From positions 1,984,764 to 2,048,763 of the forward strand of contig NZ_CP021378.1 in assembly GCF_002215495.1 (NCBI RefSeq): a stretch of 64,000 nt of DNA, in the 5' to 3' direction. The translations under genes were made by a program, and so were the position numbers. Positions 20,354-28,267 of the stretch are shown piece after piece (the first letter of the stretch is position 1; every line of letters starts with the position of its first letter). The stretch comes from Porphyrobacter sp. CACIAM 03H1 (GTDB lineage Bacteria; Pseudomonadota; Alphaproteobacteria; Sphingomonadales; Sphingomonadaceae). The notes below the pieces were generated by a model, which saw only the letters and a list, made by a program, of their open reading frames with translations, made no database searches and was not told the origin of the DNA.

Positions 20354-23300
20354 CAGTCCCGCGCCGGGCGGATGCGGCCGATGGGATCGACCGAAACCTT
20401 GCGCCCGCCGGACTTCAGGATGGATGCGGCAGTGGGGCGGAACACGCTGCTGCCAGTGGCATCCTCGGCCCGCCACAGCACAATTTGGCCACCCGCCCAA
20501 ACGCCATGCACGATCCACAGCCCTTGCAGCTTGCCATCAGGAAAGGAAAGCGTGTCCCCCTGCGCCAGTGACATTACCAGCGGTGCCTCGTTCAGTGATT
20601 TGCGGATCACCGGAGTGTGTTTGCGCAACCTGTGGGCTGCTTCGAACAGGCTCACGATCTCGGTTTCCACCCGGCCGCCGGCATGGCGAAACACGGCCAT
20701 GTGATGGTTGTTGCCCAGATCGGCATGGCCGTTTTTCAGGCGTGCCATCAGCTTCTGCTGCTGTTTCAAACGGATGCGCACCTTGCGGATCGGCGCGCCG
20801 CCTTCGGAGACAGTGGGATAGCCGTTCACATACGCCTTTTTCGGGTCGCCGCCATGCGCTTCGATCCAAGCGCGCACTCGGTCGCGCACATGCGCATCGG
20901 GCCAGGCATCATCGTCGGCCAAGAGGGATTTGGTCAGCGCTTCCAAAGGCTTTCGCGTCACGAACCAGCGATAGGCGATCCCGCCGGTGCCATCGACCGG
21001 GCCGGCATCGCCATAGGTGGTATCCTTGTGCAGTGAGCCAGAGACCTTGCGGCGGACGCGGTGCGAGACGACGATCTCGGCGACCTTTCGCTCGGCTTGG
21101 TGCCGAACATTGGCGAACGGCGGATCGAGCCGCGGCTCGGGCTGCGGTGTGGCCGAATCGCGCGCCTGGAACCAGCGCGACAGGCGCTGGGTGTAACCGG
21201 GGTGCGCCAGTGCCACCACCAGCGCGTCGATGGCGTGGTGGCGATGGTCAGCACGGGCCTTCTCCCCGCTGTCAGACAAAATGCCGTTCAGGCCCCAACT
21301 GTGACGCAGCCGGGATGTGACCCGGCCCGAAAGCGTGGCCACCCGCACCTCGCTGGCCTGGCCCAGATCGGGGAACAGCATTTTCAGGAACCCTACAGCC
21401 TGGCGGGCGGCATAGCCGGTATCGGTGAGCTGGCGGGCGGCGAAATCGGCCGGGATTTCCCTTGCCGCGAAACGGCGGGCCTTGATCGTCACGCGCCCCT
21501 TGGGTCCAGCAAAGCCGCGAACCCTTTCGAGTGCAGCCTCCCACCCATCCGGATCATGCTCGAATACTTCGAACGGCGTGCGGTTGGCCTTTTTCAGGTT
21601 GAAGTCGCGGTGACAGAGCGTCTTGTTGACGAAGCTGTCGTCCAGCGACCGCCAGCGGGGCCAGATGTGTTCCACCTGAAACTCCCCGCGATGAAACAGG
21701 GCAGCAAAGTCGATCATCTGCCCCGTGTAAGGACATTGGCGATTGCACTCCTGCCACAGCAGCCATTTCTCGATGTCATCGCGGCTTGGATGGGCAATGC
21801 CACATTTCTGGAGCTCCTCGCTGGCTTTCTTGCGCTCCTTCTCACGGTCCCGGTTACGCTTCAGGTCCTCCGCTCGCTCGCGCGCCGATTTGCCCACCTC
21901 GCGCGCCACCTCAACGCGGATGCGATCCGGCCGACCGTAGACGGCGATCAGGTTGTTCACCACCTTGCGCAGTTCATTCTGGACGCGCAGCACGGTTGGG
22001 TTGCGCACCGCTTTCTGCCGATTGATTTCCTCGCGGCTGTTGCCGGGCGTAGGCAGACGATCCACCCAGCTGCCGGTAGGCTGCAGCCGGTTCGGGAAGG
22101 TACTGGCGCGCCAGCCCTCCTCCTCCGGGCTGGCGAGCAACGCGCCAAAGACCGCACCCTCTTGTAGGCGAGGCAGGAATTTCCAAAGGGCGTCTTCCGA
22201 GAACGGCTCCCACCCAGGTGCAAAGGTTAGCGCGGTAAGACTTTCGGCCTGCTCCGCGCTCAGTCCGAAATCTGCCATGAGGCGCTCCCGCTCCGCTGCG
22301 CGTGCCTTCCGCCGCTCTGCCTCGCGCCGAATGACGATACGGTCGCCAATCTGGTCATAATCGGCGGCATAGAGGCGGGCATGAATCTCACGGCGTATCC
22401 GGTCTCGATAGGCTGCATCGGCGTCCCAGCGGTCGCCCATGATGCTGGCTAGGCGGCTTTCCAGCCTGTTACCCACCAGTCCCTTTTCGCCGCCGCGTTC
22501 CAGATTAAACGTTGGCTTTTCCGGCAGATCATGCTTGCGCCAATAGAGCTTCAGGTGCCGACGGATACCGCCCCAACTCACGCTGTCCTTTTTGCGTAGC
22601 AGTGCGAGCAGCGCGGCTCGCTCCCGGTCATCCAGCGGGCGGTCATTGCTTTCCTCGATGCGCAGATTGTTGAGCTTTTCCAGCATGCGCTTTTCCTGTG
22701 CGACCCAGGAGGCCGAGGCCGCGAGACCGGCGCGGGGCACGAAGCGGCACTCTCCGAGCGTGGACTTTCGCCAGAACACCGACTTCTGGTTGAAGATTGT
22801 CTGCTCAAGTGCGGTGACAAAATCAGCATCGCGCAGTTTTGCACAATGCGGCGCTTGCGCCGCGATGATCGCGCGAAACTCGGCGACGACATCTTCCCGG
22901 GCGAAATGATGCCCGCGCCGGCGCTCTATGCGTTCGGGGATGGCCGCAATGTAGGCACCAAGCGTGAGGCCCGAAGCCTTGAGGGCGCTGCGATCCTTCT
23001 CCCGCTGGGATGCCGCCCTTTGTTCCTCTGCACTCGCCGCCTCACAGTTGTCCTCATCGGCTGCGGCTGCGTCCTCAAGATCGCGGCCCCGGAAATGGCG
23101 ACGCTGCGCAAGGTGATAGAGCGCGCGGCCAAGTTCGAGAGGAGAGAGGTGCTCGCGGGTGGCTTTGGCCCGCAACATCCATGGGTTTAGGGCCATGACC
23201 TCAGCCCATGCTGATTCTGCTTTCTTGCTGAATTCAGGCAGCAGGCCAGCCTCGAAAAGAAACTGGTTGAGATCGCGTCGTCTTGTGCGTCGCCGCCGCA

Positions 23301-23493
23301 GCTGTCGCCGCATCATGCGTCGTTTCCGTCGTTCCTGGTTTAACGGAATGCCGTCTGGGTCGCGCGCTTCTGGAAATATGCGAACCCCTAAGTGCAGAAC
23401 CTCGCCGGCTTCGGCTGTGCTGTCCATTCTGATGATGGCCGACCCGATCGAGGTGGTGCCGATGTCAAAACCGAAGACGAGTTCTGATGGCAC
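20353..23493 (-). CDS. cas9: Cas9 RNA-guided endonuclease, subtype II-C
   Basis: Cas9 cleaves DNA matched by crRNA with tracrRNA. The protein is 1046 residues, a compact II-C size close to Parvibaculum-type Cas9. All nuclease residues appear intact: RuvC-I D10 (FGFDIGTTSIG), RuvC-II E528 (RIRVEVARE), HNH H609 and N632 (FQVEHIWP ... CHRDFN), RuvC-III H753 and D756 (HHAIDALVVALA). The arginine-rich bridge helix (RRKRRMMRRQLRRRRTRRR) spans residues 55-73. A GTG start at 23493 follows GGGAGG with six bases of spacing. The stop overlaps the cas1 start. There are no internal stops or shifts, so the effector seems functional, unlike cas1. Confidence 0.97.
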   Translation of the reverse strand: MPSELVFGFDIGTTSIGSAIIRMDSTAEAGEVLHLGVRIFPEARDPDGIPLNQERRKRRMMRRQLRRRRTRRRDLNQFLFEAGLLPEFSKKAESAWAEVMALNPWMLRAKATREHLSPLELGRALYHLAQRRHFRGRDLEDAAAADEDNCEAASAEEQRAASQREKDRSALKASGLTLGAYIAAIPERIERRRGHHFAREDVVAEFRAIIAAQAPHCAKLRDADFVTALEQTIFNQKSVFWRKSTLGECRFVPRAGLAASASWVAQEKRMLEKLNNLRIEESNDRPLDDRERAALLALLRKKDSVSWGGIRRHLKLYWRKHDLPEKPTFNLERGGEKGLVGNRLESRLASIMGDRWDADAAYRDRIRREIHARLYAADYDQIGDRIVIRREAERRKARAAERERLMADFGLSAEQAESLTALTFAPGWEPFSEDALWKFLPRLQEGAVFGALLASPEEEGWRASTFPNRLQPTGSWVDRLPTPGNSREEINRQKAVRNPTVLRVQNELRKVVNNLIAVYGRPDRIRVEVAREVGKSARERAEDLKRNRDREKERKKASEELQKCGIAHPSRDDIEKWLLWQECNRQCPYTGQMIDFAALFHRGEFQVEHIWPRWRSLDDSFVNKTLCHRDFNLKKANRTPFEVFEHDPDGWEAALERVRGFAGPKGRVTIKARRFAAREIPADFAARQLTDTGYAARQAVGFLKMLFPDLGQASEVRVATLSGRVTSRLRHSWGLNGILSDSGEKARADHRHHAIDALVVALAHPGYTQRLSRWFQARDSATPQPEPRLDPPFANVRHQAERKVAEIVVSHRVRRKVSGSLHKDTTYGDAGPVDGTGGIAYRWFVTRKPLEALTKSLLADDDAWPDAHVRDRVRAWIEAHGGDPKKAYVNGYPTVSEGGAPIRKVRIRLKQQQKLMARLKNGHADLGNNHHMAVFRHAGGRVETEIVSLFEAAHRLRKHTPVIRKSLNEAPLVMSLAQGDTLSFPDGKLQGLWIVHGVWAGGQIVLWRAEDATGSSVFRPTAASILKSGGRKVSVDPIGRIRPARD

Positions 23494-23495
23494 AC

Positions 23496-23523
23496 TTGAC
23501 CTCCCGCCGTATGTTGCTACCGT
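23496..23523 (+). promoter_or_regulatory. Candidate tracrRNA promoter overlapping the cas9 ribosome-binding site
   Basis: TTGACC (23496-23501) is a good -35 box. TACCGT (23518-23523), 16 bp downstream, is a modest -10. Transcription would start about 23530, exactly where the anti-repeat begins. The -35 overlaps the cas9 Shine-Dalgarno (minus-strand GGGAGG, 23505-23500), so initiation of tracrRNA and translation of cas9 use the same bases. Inferred from sequence only. Confidence 0.5.
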
Positions 23524-23530
23524 TAATTTC

Positions 23531-23648
23531 TAGCAGAACGAGATGGGGCTGCTTTTCGCAAGCAAATGTCTCTTCGTGTGGGTTCGGCATCCCAAAGACA
23601 CCGCCGGTTCATTGCGGCGCTTTCGTTAATCGAAGGCGCCGCAATCTA
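23531..23648 (+). ncRNA. tracrRNA of the type II-C locus
   Basis: TAGCAGAACGAGA at 23531 continues through TGGGGCTGC (23552). It is the reverse complement of CRISPR repeat positions 11-32 except for two bases, making it the anti-repeat. Next comes the nexus GCTTTTCGCAAGC, then a hairpin closed by TGTCT/AGACA with inner TGGG/CCCA and the loop TTCGGCAT, then a 15-bp terminal hairpin. The order and wording closely follow the tracrRNA of Parvibaculum-type II-C systems as I recall it. It is divergent from cas9 with a gap of under 40 bp. It appears intact. Confidence 0.93.
23611..23645 (+). terminator. Terminal hairpin of the tracrRNA
   Basis: ATTGCGGCGC at 23611-23620 pairs with GCGCCGCAAT at 23636-23645. 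The stem is extended inward by TTTCG/CGAAG (one G-U pair) around the loop TTAAT. The following CTACTTCGG is poor in T, so termination may be imprecise, but the 15-bp stem is the obvious 3' end. Confidence 0.75.
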
Positions 23649-23914
23649 CTTCGGTTGAGTGCTGCCTCCCGTATTTGTCAGACCCCAGACGGTTCTCTTG
23701 CCAGACAAAGCCATGATGGGCCACCCAGTGCGCTGAGCTGTCCCGGAACTGGGATATCCGCTTCAAGGGCTATGATCAATAGATGGTCTATCGCCTAACC
23801 AAGCTCAATTGCACAAGAAATCCGCGCCGCGGGGATAATGACCTTGGGCTGGCAACCACACTATCCTTTAGCCGATCACAAATTGCGAATTCGGCGAGTT
23901 GCTCGACGCCGGAA

Positions 23915-24171
23915 CAGCTAAGCTCAGCTTTCGGACCTGATCGAAGTGGAACGCGCCAAGGCCGCGCGCGTCGGCATTGTTGACCGGCTCCACCGGCAAA
24001 TCGACGCCGAGTTGCAGCCGCCTACGGCTAGCCAGCCAATCTGCCCCCACCGAGATTGTTGCGCGGCAGGTGGCATTGAACGCTGAGCGCGCGGCAGAGG
24101 AAAAGGCAGGCAAGGTCCGCTGGCTGCGCCCGGAGTATCAAATCCCTCGTTTTGGCGCGAAGGGTGCGTGA
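23915..24171 (+). pseudogene. C-terminal remnant of the DNA methyltransferase, decayed
   Basis: Across frames one reads DLIEVERAKAARVGIVDRL, then HRQIDAE, then AYG-stop-PANLP where the expected AYGWP has its TGG replaced by TAG, and finally PTEIVARQVALNAERAAEE and KVRWLRPEYQIPRFG to a TGA at 24171. YGWP followed by VALNAERAAEE and VRWLRPEYQ is the typical tail of class I SAM-dependent DNA methyltransferases. At least two frame changes and one amber codon are present. It pairs with the N-terminal remnant at 19210. About 260 bases between the tracrRNA and this remnant (23649-23914) show nothing I can identify. Confidence 0.72.
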
Positions 24172-24316
24172 ATAGGGGATAAGTCCCTGATTGAAGGCAA
24201 ACGGGCTTGCACGTTCCCGAACTGTTCCTAATCTGTTGATGGAGTAGAGCAGGTGCGGTTCGCCCCGACAGGGCGGCTGGATGCTCCACCTGTTCGGCAG
24301 AATAGGATGGTGCCCC

Positions 24317-25225
24317 ATGCCCTTCGAGAACCCGCTGCATGACTCTGCCAAGCGGATAATCCGCTTTCCGGCGGTGCAATTCCCCAAGACCTGGCCCAAA
24401 GCGCCCTCGCAGTATGTCTTTATCTTTGAGGCCATAAATCTTGTCGGGTCGGCAATTCTTGCGCCCGATTGGACCGGCGAGGAACTCTCGGCCATATCTT
24501 GGATTGAAAGTCCAAAAGCCGAACGAAAGCGGGCACAAACTTTTCGGCCTTCGCCTCCAATCCCTCACAGTCTTTCCAATCCAAGGCCCCGCCAGCCCAT
24601 AAGGCATGCACCAATAGAGCACGTTTTGGACTGGAAGGCAGAGAAGTTACACGAGCAGTGGGAGGCGAATAGGAGGGCGGCTGAACGACTCAATAAGAGC
24701 GTAGACTGGATCGCACAGAAATGCCGTGATGGGGAATTGAGATCATTTTACAGACTACGTGTCGGCGGCGGACCCGTCATGCCAATGAGCGCTCACGAGT
24801 GGAACGTAGACATTCCTTTGATTACATTCGTAAGCAATGGGGGAAACAATCGCTTTTGCCGCGATCTGAAAAGCGCTGGCCCCTTTGATACGTTCGTTTT
24901 TTTCGAGAAAGACGAGCTGCTGAATGTGTTGAGACTCGAGCCCGATGCGCCATTAGTCGTCAGCGAGGCCGATCTGTCGCGTCTATCGTTATATCTGCAA
25001 GGCGCTGTCCGGCTTGCGCTAAGAAACGGCTATACGAGCCGAAAAGCCTGCGAAACTAATCCTGTAAGAGAGGCAGAGATTAGGGGCGCATGGCCTGACT
25101 TGTTTCCCGGCATTACAATTTCAGACAATGCCGTTGAAGCCATCACAAGGGTGATCGGCTTCCCCGACAACCGATCGATCGGAACAGGTCTGCGCGCCAA
25201 AGCAAAAAAAGGGGGGGGACGCTGA
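24317..25225 (+). CDS. Island protein of unknown function
   Basis: I recognise no family. The product is about 302 residues from ATG 24317 (GGAT eight bases upstream). An earlier in-frame start at 24281 lacks a ribosome site. The middle is mixed alpha/beta with a charged helix (EKLHEQWEANRRAAERLN) and an aromatic-rich segment (FDTFVFFEKDELLNVLRLE). The end is basic (RAKAKKGGGR). The stop codon follows a run of seven A and eight G and lies within a hairpin (25221-25242). GC content falls from about 24700, unlike the core genes. It lies between the methyltransferase remnant and the HTH gene. Confidence 0.6.
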   Translation: MPFENPLHDSAKRIIRFPAVQFPKTWPKAPSQYVFIFEAINLVGSAILAPDWTGEELSAISWIESPKAERKRAQTFRPSPPIPHSLSNPRPRQPIRHAPIEHVLDWKAEKLHEQWEANRRAAERLNKSVDWIAQKCRDGELRSFYRLRVGGGPVMPMSAHEWNVDIPLITFVSNGGNNRFCRDLKSAGPFDTFVFFEKDELLNVLRLEPDAPLVVSEADLSRLSLYLQGAVRLALRNGYTSRKACETNPVREAEIRGAWPDLFPGITISDNAVEAITRVIGFPDNRSIGTGLRAKAKKGGGR

Positions 25226-25382
25226 AAGCCTAGCTTTTCAGCCATTCGTAGCGGGGGTGCCCCCCCTATTTCGGGCAAATCTGGCCTTGCCCTGCCCCCC
25301 TATAGGCTTTGCCCGAGTGGGCCTTGTGCCCCGATAATCGTCCGGTGCCGTGCAGGTAATCCCGCCTGCCGCACAAAGGACG

Positions 25383-25574
25383 ATGCCGATGACCCCCGAA
25401 CAATCCCCCGAACCCTTAGCCTATAGCGTGGCGGATGCCTGCCGCGTTTCGAGCATAGGCCGCACCCGCTTGTATCAGCTGATTGGCGAAGGTCGCTTGC
25501 AGGCCCGCAAAATCGGCAAGCGCACCCTGATCCCGGCAGCCAGCCTGCGCGCTCTGATCGATGGGGAGGGCTGA
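25383..25574 (+). CDS. AlpA-like helix-turn-helix DNA-binding protein (putative excisionase/regulator)
   Basis: This 63-residue protein is essentially one winged MerR/AlpA-type helix-turn-helix: YSVADACRVSSIGRTRLYQL followed by IGEGRLQARKIGKRTLIPAASL. In islands of this type such proteins act as excisionase or as activators of integrase. AAAGGA ends two bases before the ATG at 25383; a second ATG at 25389 would give eight-base spacing and may be the real start. It leads a tightly packed operon with the three genes that follow. Confidence 0.82.
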   Translation: MPMTPEQSPEPLAYSVADACRVSSIGRTRLYQLIGEGRLQARKIGKRTLIPAASLRALIDGEG

Positions 25575-25577
25575 CCG

Positions 25578-25778
25578 ATGCCGAGTTTTCCGCATCCAGA
25601 GAAGGAAGCCCCGCTGGCTGGCACCGGCGGGGCTTCGCGCGATAGCTTTGCAGGCCTGTCGCATGAACTCTCTAGCCTCGCTCACCAGCGGGCGCAATTC
25701 CTGATGCTTGCCCATGCGATCCGCCCTGACATGGCGGTGATGCTCGGGGCGCTGATATTTGACGGGGGCGCGCAATGA
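25578..25778 (+). CDS. Small island protein of unknown function
   Basis: The product is 66 residues with no recognised motif. It has a Ser/His-rich N-terminal half and a hydrophobic C-terminal helix (LMLAHAIRPDMAVMLGALIF). It is supported as a real gene mainly by context: it begins three bases after the HTH gene and its stop overlaps the next start by four bases (ATGA at 25775), typical of translational coupling. Confidence 0.5.
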   Translation: MPSFPHPEKEAPLAGTGGASRDSFAGLSHELSSLAHQRAQFLMLAHAIRPDMAVMLGALIFDGGAQ

Positions 25779-26659
25779 CCGGTGCCCGCGAATTGACGCT
25801 TGCGCTCGGCGGGCGCTGGCATGGCCGCTACGGGGCCGCGCCCTGTCCTATGTGCCAGCCGGACCGGCGAAGGGACCAGAACGCCTTAACCCTGTCCGAT
25901 GGCCGATCGGGTCTCTTGCTCCACTGTAAGCGCGCAGCTTGCGACTTTTGCGACATTCTGGCGGCGGCTGGGGTAATTGATGGCAACTATCGCGCGCTCG
26001 ATCCGGCAGACTTCGCCAAGCGGGCTGCCGAGGCCAAGGTGCAGGCAGCGCGGCGGGCAGAGGCAGCGCACCAGCTGTGGAGCGAGGGCCTGCCGATCGA
26101 TGGCACTCCAGCCGAGACCTATTTGCGGGGGCGGGGCATTTCCTGCCCCTTGCCCGATCGGCTGCGCTTCCACCCGCATTGCTGGCACGGCCCGAGCGGT
26201 GCCCGTTTCCCCGCAATGGTGGCGCTTGTCGAAGGGGGCTCGGGCTTCGCCGTGCACCGCACCTATTTGCGGCCCGATGGCCGCGGCAAGGCTGGCCTAG
26301 CGGGCGGTGACAAGCTGATGCTCGGCGCGACTGCTGGGGGCGCTGTAAGGCTCTCTGGCGGCGCTGTGCGGGTGGCTATCACTGAGGGCATTGAAAGCGG
26401 CCTGTCTCTGCTGTGCGGGCTTTTGGCGGGGCCTGTGGCGGTGTGGGCCGCGCTCTCCACCAGCGGCATGCGCGCGCTGCGCTTGCCCGAGCAATCGGGG
26501 CAGCTGGTGATTGCGGGCGATGGCGACCAGCCAGGGCGCGAGGCCGCGCATGTGCTGGCCAATCGGGCGCATGCGCTGGGCTGGCGCGTGTCCCTGATCG
26601 ATCCCGGCGAGGGTGCCGACTTCAATGACATTCTAACCGGAAAGGCGGTGGCAGCATGA
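25775..26659 (+). CDS. Zinc-finger/Toprim primase-like protein
   Basis: Phage- and plasmid-type DNA primases of this layout synthesise primers or assist element replication. The N-terminus has a zinc-ribbon pattern (CPMC at about residues 24-27, then CKRAACDFC). A DUF7146-like middle follows (PAETYLRGRGISCPLPDRLR), then a Toprim domain with ITEGIESGLSL (conserved E) and VIAGDGDQPGREAA (DxD-like). The length of 294 residues fits. It overlaps both neighbours by four bases, and the partner downstream is a DUF3987 protein, a common pair in alphaproteobacterial islands. Confidence 0.82.
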   Translation: MTGARELTLALGGRWHGRYGAAPCPMCQPDRRRDQNALTLSDGRSGLLLHCKRAACDFCDILAAAGVIDGNYRALDPADFAKRAAEAKVQAARRAEAAHQLWSEGLPIDGTPAETYLRGRGISCPLPDRLRFHPHCWHGPSGARFPAMVALVEGGSGFAVHRTYLRPDGRGKAGLAGGDKLMLGATAGGAVRLSGGAVRVAITEGIESGLSLLCGLLAGPVAVWAALSTSGMRALRLPEQSGQLVIAGDGDQPGREAAHVLANRAHALGWRVSLIDPGEGADFNDILTGKAVAA

Positions 26660-28149
26660 CCTTGCTACCGATCCCCGAAACCCCCTTCGAAGCCGAGGGG
26701 CCGCAACCGCTGGTGCGGGCGACGCCCCCCAGCGCTCCCTATCCTGTCGCAGCGGTCGGGCCGCTTCGCGCGGCTGTGGAGGCGGTGCAGGGCATGACGC
26801 TGGCCCCTGTCGCAATCGCGGCGCAATCCGCCCTGGCGGTGGCTTCGCTGGCGGTGCAAGGCTTTGCCGATGTGGAAACGCTGGGGGGCGCGCGGCCTGT
26901 CGGGATTTATTTCCTGACAGTCGCAAGATCCGGCGAGCGCAAATCCGCCTGCGATCGGCCTTTTCTCGGAGCAATACGCGCGCGCGAGCGCGAGGACGCA
27001 ATTGCGCACCGGGCAGACCGTGACGAGTGGAAGCGGCGGCATGCGATCTGGAAAGCCAGCTATGACGGTATAGTTTCCGGAAGCCGTAAAAAGGGCGATC
27101 GGGCGGCGTCAGAGGCAGAATTGCGCGCCCTTGGCCCCGAACCTCAGCCGCCTGCGCTTACCGATCGGACCGTTAGCGAACCGACCTTCGAAGGCCTCAC
27201 GAAACTGTTTGCCGAGGGGCAACCGAGCCTAGGCCTGTTTTCCGACGAAGGCGGACAATTCCTCGGCGGGCATGCCATGAACAGCGAGAACCGGCAAAAG
27301 ACCCTCGCTGCCTTCAATGCCCTTTGGGATGGCCATGCGATCAAGCGGACCCGCGCGGGCGACGGGCACCAGTCGCTTTATGGGCGGCGGCTCGCCATTC
27401 ACCTTATGGTGCAGCCGAGTGTCGCGCGGGCTTTCATGGCCGATCCGCTGGCGGCTGATACGGGTTTTCTGCCCCGTTTCCTGATGTGCGAGCCGCCGAG
27501 CACTATCGGCACCCGCTTGCATGCCAATGCCAAGGAAAGCCCCTCAGCACTGGCCAGCTTCGAAAGGCGGCTGGGAGATATTCTCGCAACCCCTATGCCG
27601 ATCGATGCCGACACAGGGGGGCTCCAGCTGCGCTGCCTGCCACTCTCTGGCGAGGCGCGGGAAATGCTAGCGCACTATCATGACAGCGTGGAGCGCTCGC
27701 AGGCACTCGGGGGCGATATGGCGAACCTCACGGGCACCGCTTCCAAGTCCGCAGAGCAAGCGGCGCGTCTCGCTGGGGTGCTGACACTCTGGCGCGATCT
27801 GGAGGCGCTGGAGGTTGCGGCTGCTGACATGGCAAGCGCGATCGAACTAGCCCGCTTTTATCTGCTGAAGGCTGCGCGGCTCGCCGAGGTCGCGAACGTG
27901 TCGGCAGATATTGACCGCGCCGAACAATTACGCGGCTGGCTGCTGGAACGCTGGCCCGAGCCCGAGGTGCTGGTGCGCGATGTGGTGAACAGGGGGCCTA
28001 ACGCCTTGCGAGATAGCCCCAAGGCTCGGGCGGCCCTGTTGCTGCTGGAACAGCATGGCTGGCTTGTCCGACTGGACGCGGGAACCGTAGTGCGCGGCTC
28101 CAGCCGCAAAGAAGCTTGGCGCGTGATCCGATCGGGCGGCGCTGGCTGA
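26656..28149 (+). CDS. DUF3987 (YfjI-like) protein
   Basis: DUF3987 proteins follow primase/Toprim genes on many integrated elements and are thought to act in element replication; the activity is not established. The 497-residue product has a degenerate P-loop-like stretch (FLTVARSGERKSACDRPF), the family segment GLFSDEGGQFLGGHAMN, then IHLMVQPSVARAFMADPLA and FLPRFLMCEPPS. The start overlaps the primase-like stop (ATGA). The stop is followed by a 118-bp gap containing a six-box inverted repeat. Confidence 0.82.
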   Translation: MTLLPIPETPFEAEGPQPLVRATPPSAPYPVAAVGPLRAAVEAVQGMTLAPVAIAAQSALAVASLAVQGFADVETLGGARPVGIYFLTVARSGERKSACDRPFLGAIRAREREDAIAHRADRDEWKRRHAIWKASYDGIVSGSRKKGDRAASEAELRALGPEPQPPALTDRTVSEPTFEGLTKLFAEGQPSLGLFSDEGGQFLGGHAMNSENRQKTLAAFNALWDGHAIKRTRAGDGHQSLYGRRLAIHLMVQPSVARAFMADPLAADTGFLPRFLMCEPPSTIGTRLHANAKESPSALASFERRLGDILATPMPIDADTGGLQLRCLPLSGEAREMLAHYHDSVERSQALGGDMANLTGTASKSAEQAARLAGVLTLWRDLEALEVAAADMASAIELARFYLLKAARLAEVANVSADIDRAEQLRGWLLERWPEPEVLVRDVVNRGPNALRDSPKARAALLLLEQHGWLVRLDAGTVVRGSSRKEAWRVIRSGGAG

Positions 28150-28164
28150 TGAACCCGGACCCCC

Positions 28165-28236
28165 TGCGACACCTGCGACTTTCGCGACATGGGCCAGCCG
28201 AGCCGATGGTTTGTCGCAATTGTCGCGAGTGTCGCA
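28165..28236. repeat. Inverted array of six GCGAC boxes (3+3), 9-bp phased
   Basis: Left arm 28165-28189 holds TGCGAC, TGCGAC and CGCGAC starting at 28165, 28174 and 28183. Right arm 28212-28236 holds three GTCGC boxes starting at 28213, 28222 and 28231. The arms are 25 bp and match at 20 positions when one is reverse-complemented; 22 bp separate them. It lies in the gap between the DUF3987 gene and the next ORF. It could be an iteron-like replication or regulator site, or a folded RNA element; nothing in the sequence decides between them. Confidence 0.75.
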
Positions 28237-28267
28237 AGGGGCGACTTGATCGAAAGGTGATGATGGA

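Noticed and set aside
20353..23493. The idea that Cas9 is a catalytically dead relic like cas1
   Set aside because: No stop or frameshift is present, and the RuvC and HNH catalytic residues are all in place. The HNH motif has Glu-His instead of Asp-His, a variation I believe also occurs in other type II-C proteins.
23649..23914. A possible transposase remnant between the tracrRNA and the methyltransferase tail
   Set aside because: Six-frame reading gave only short, unlike segments with no transposase motif or inverted ends.
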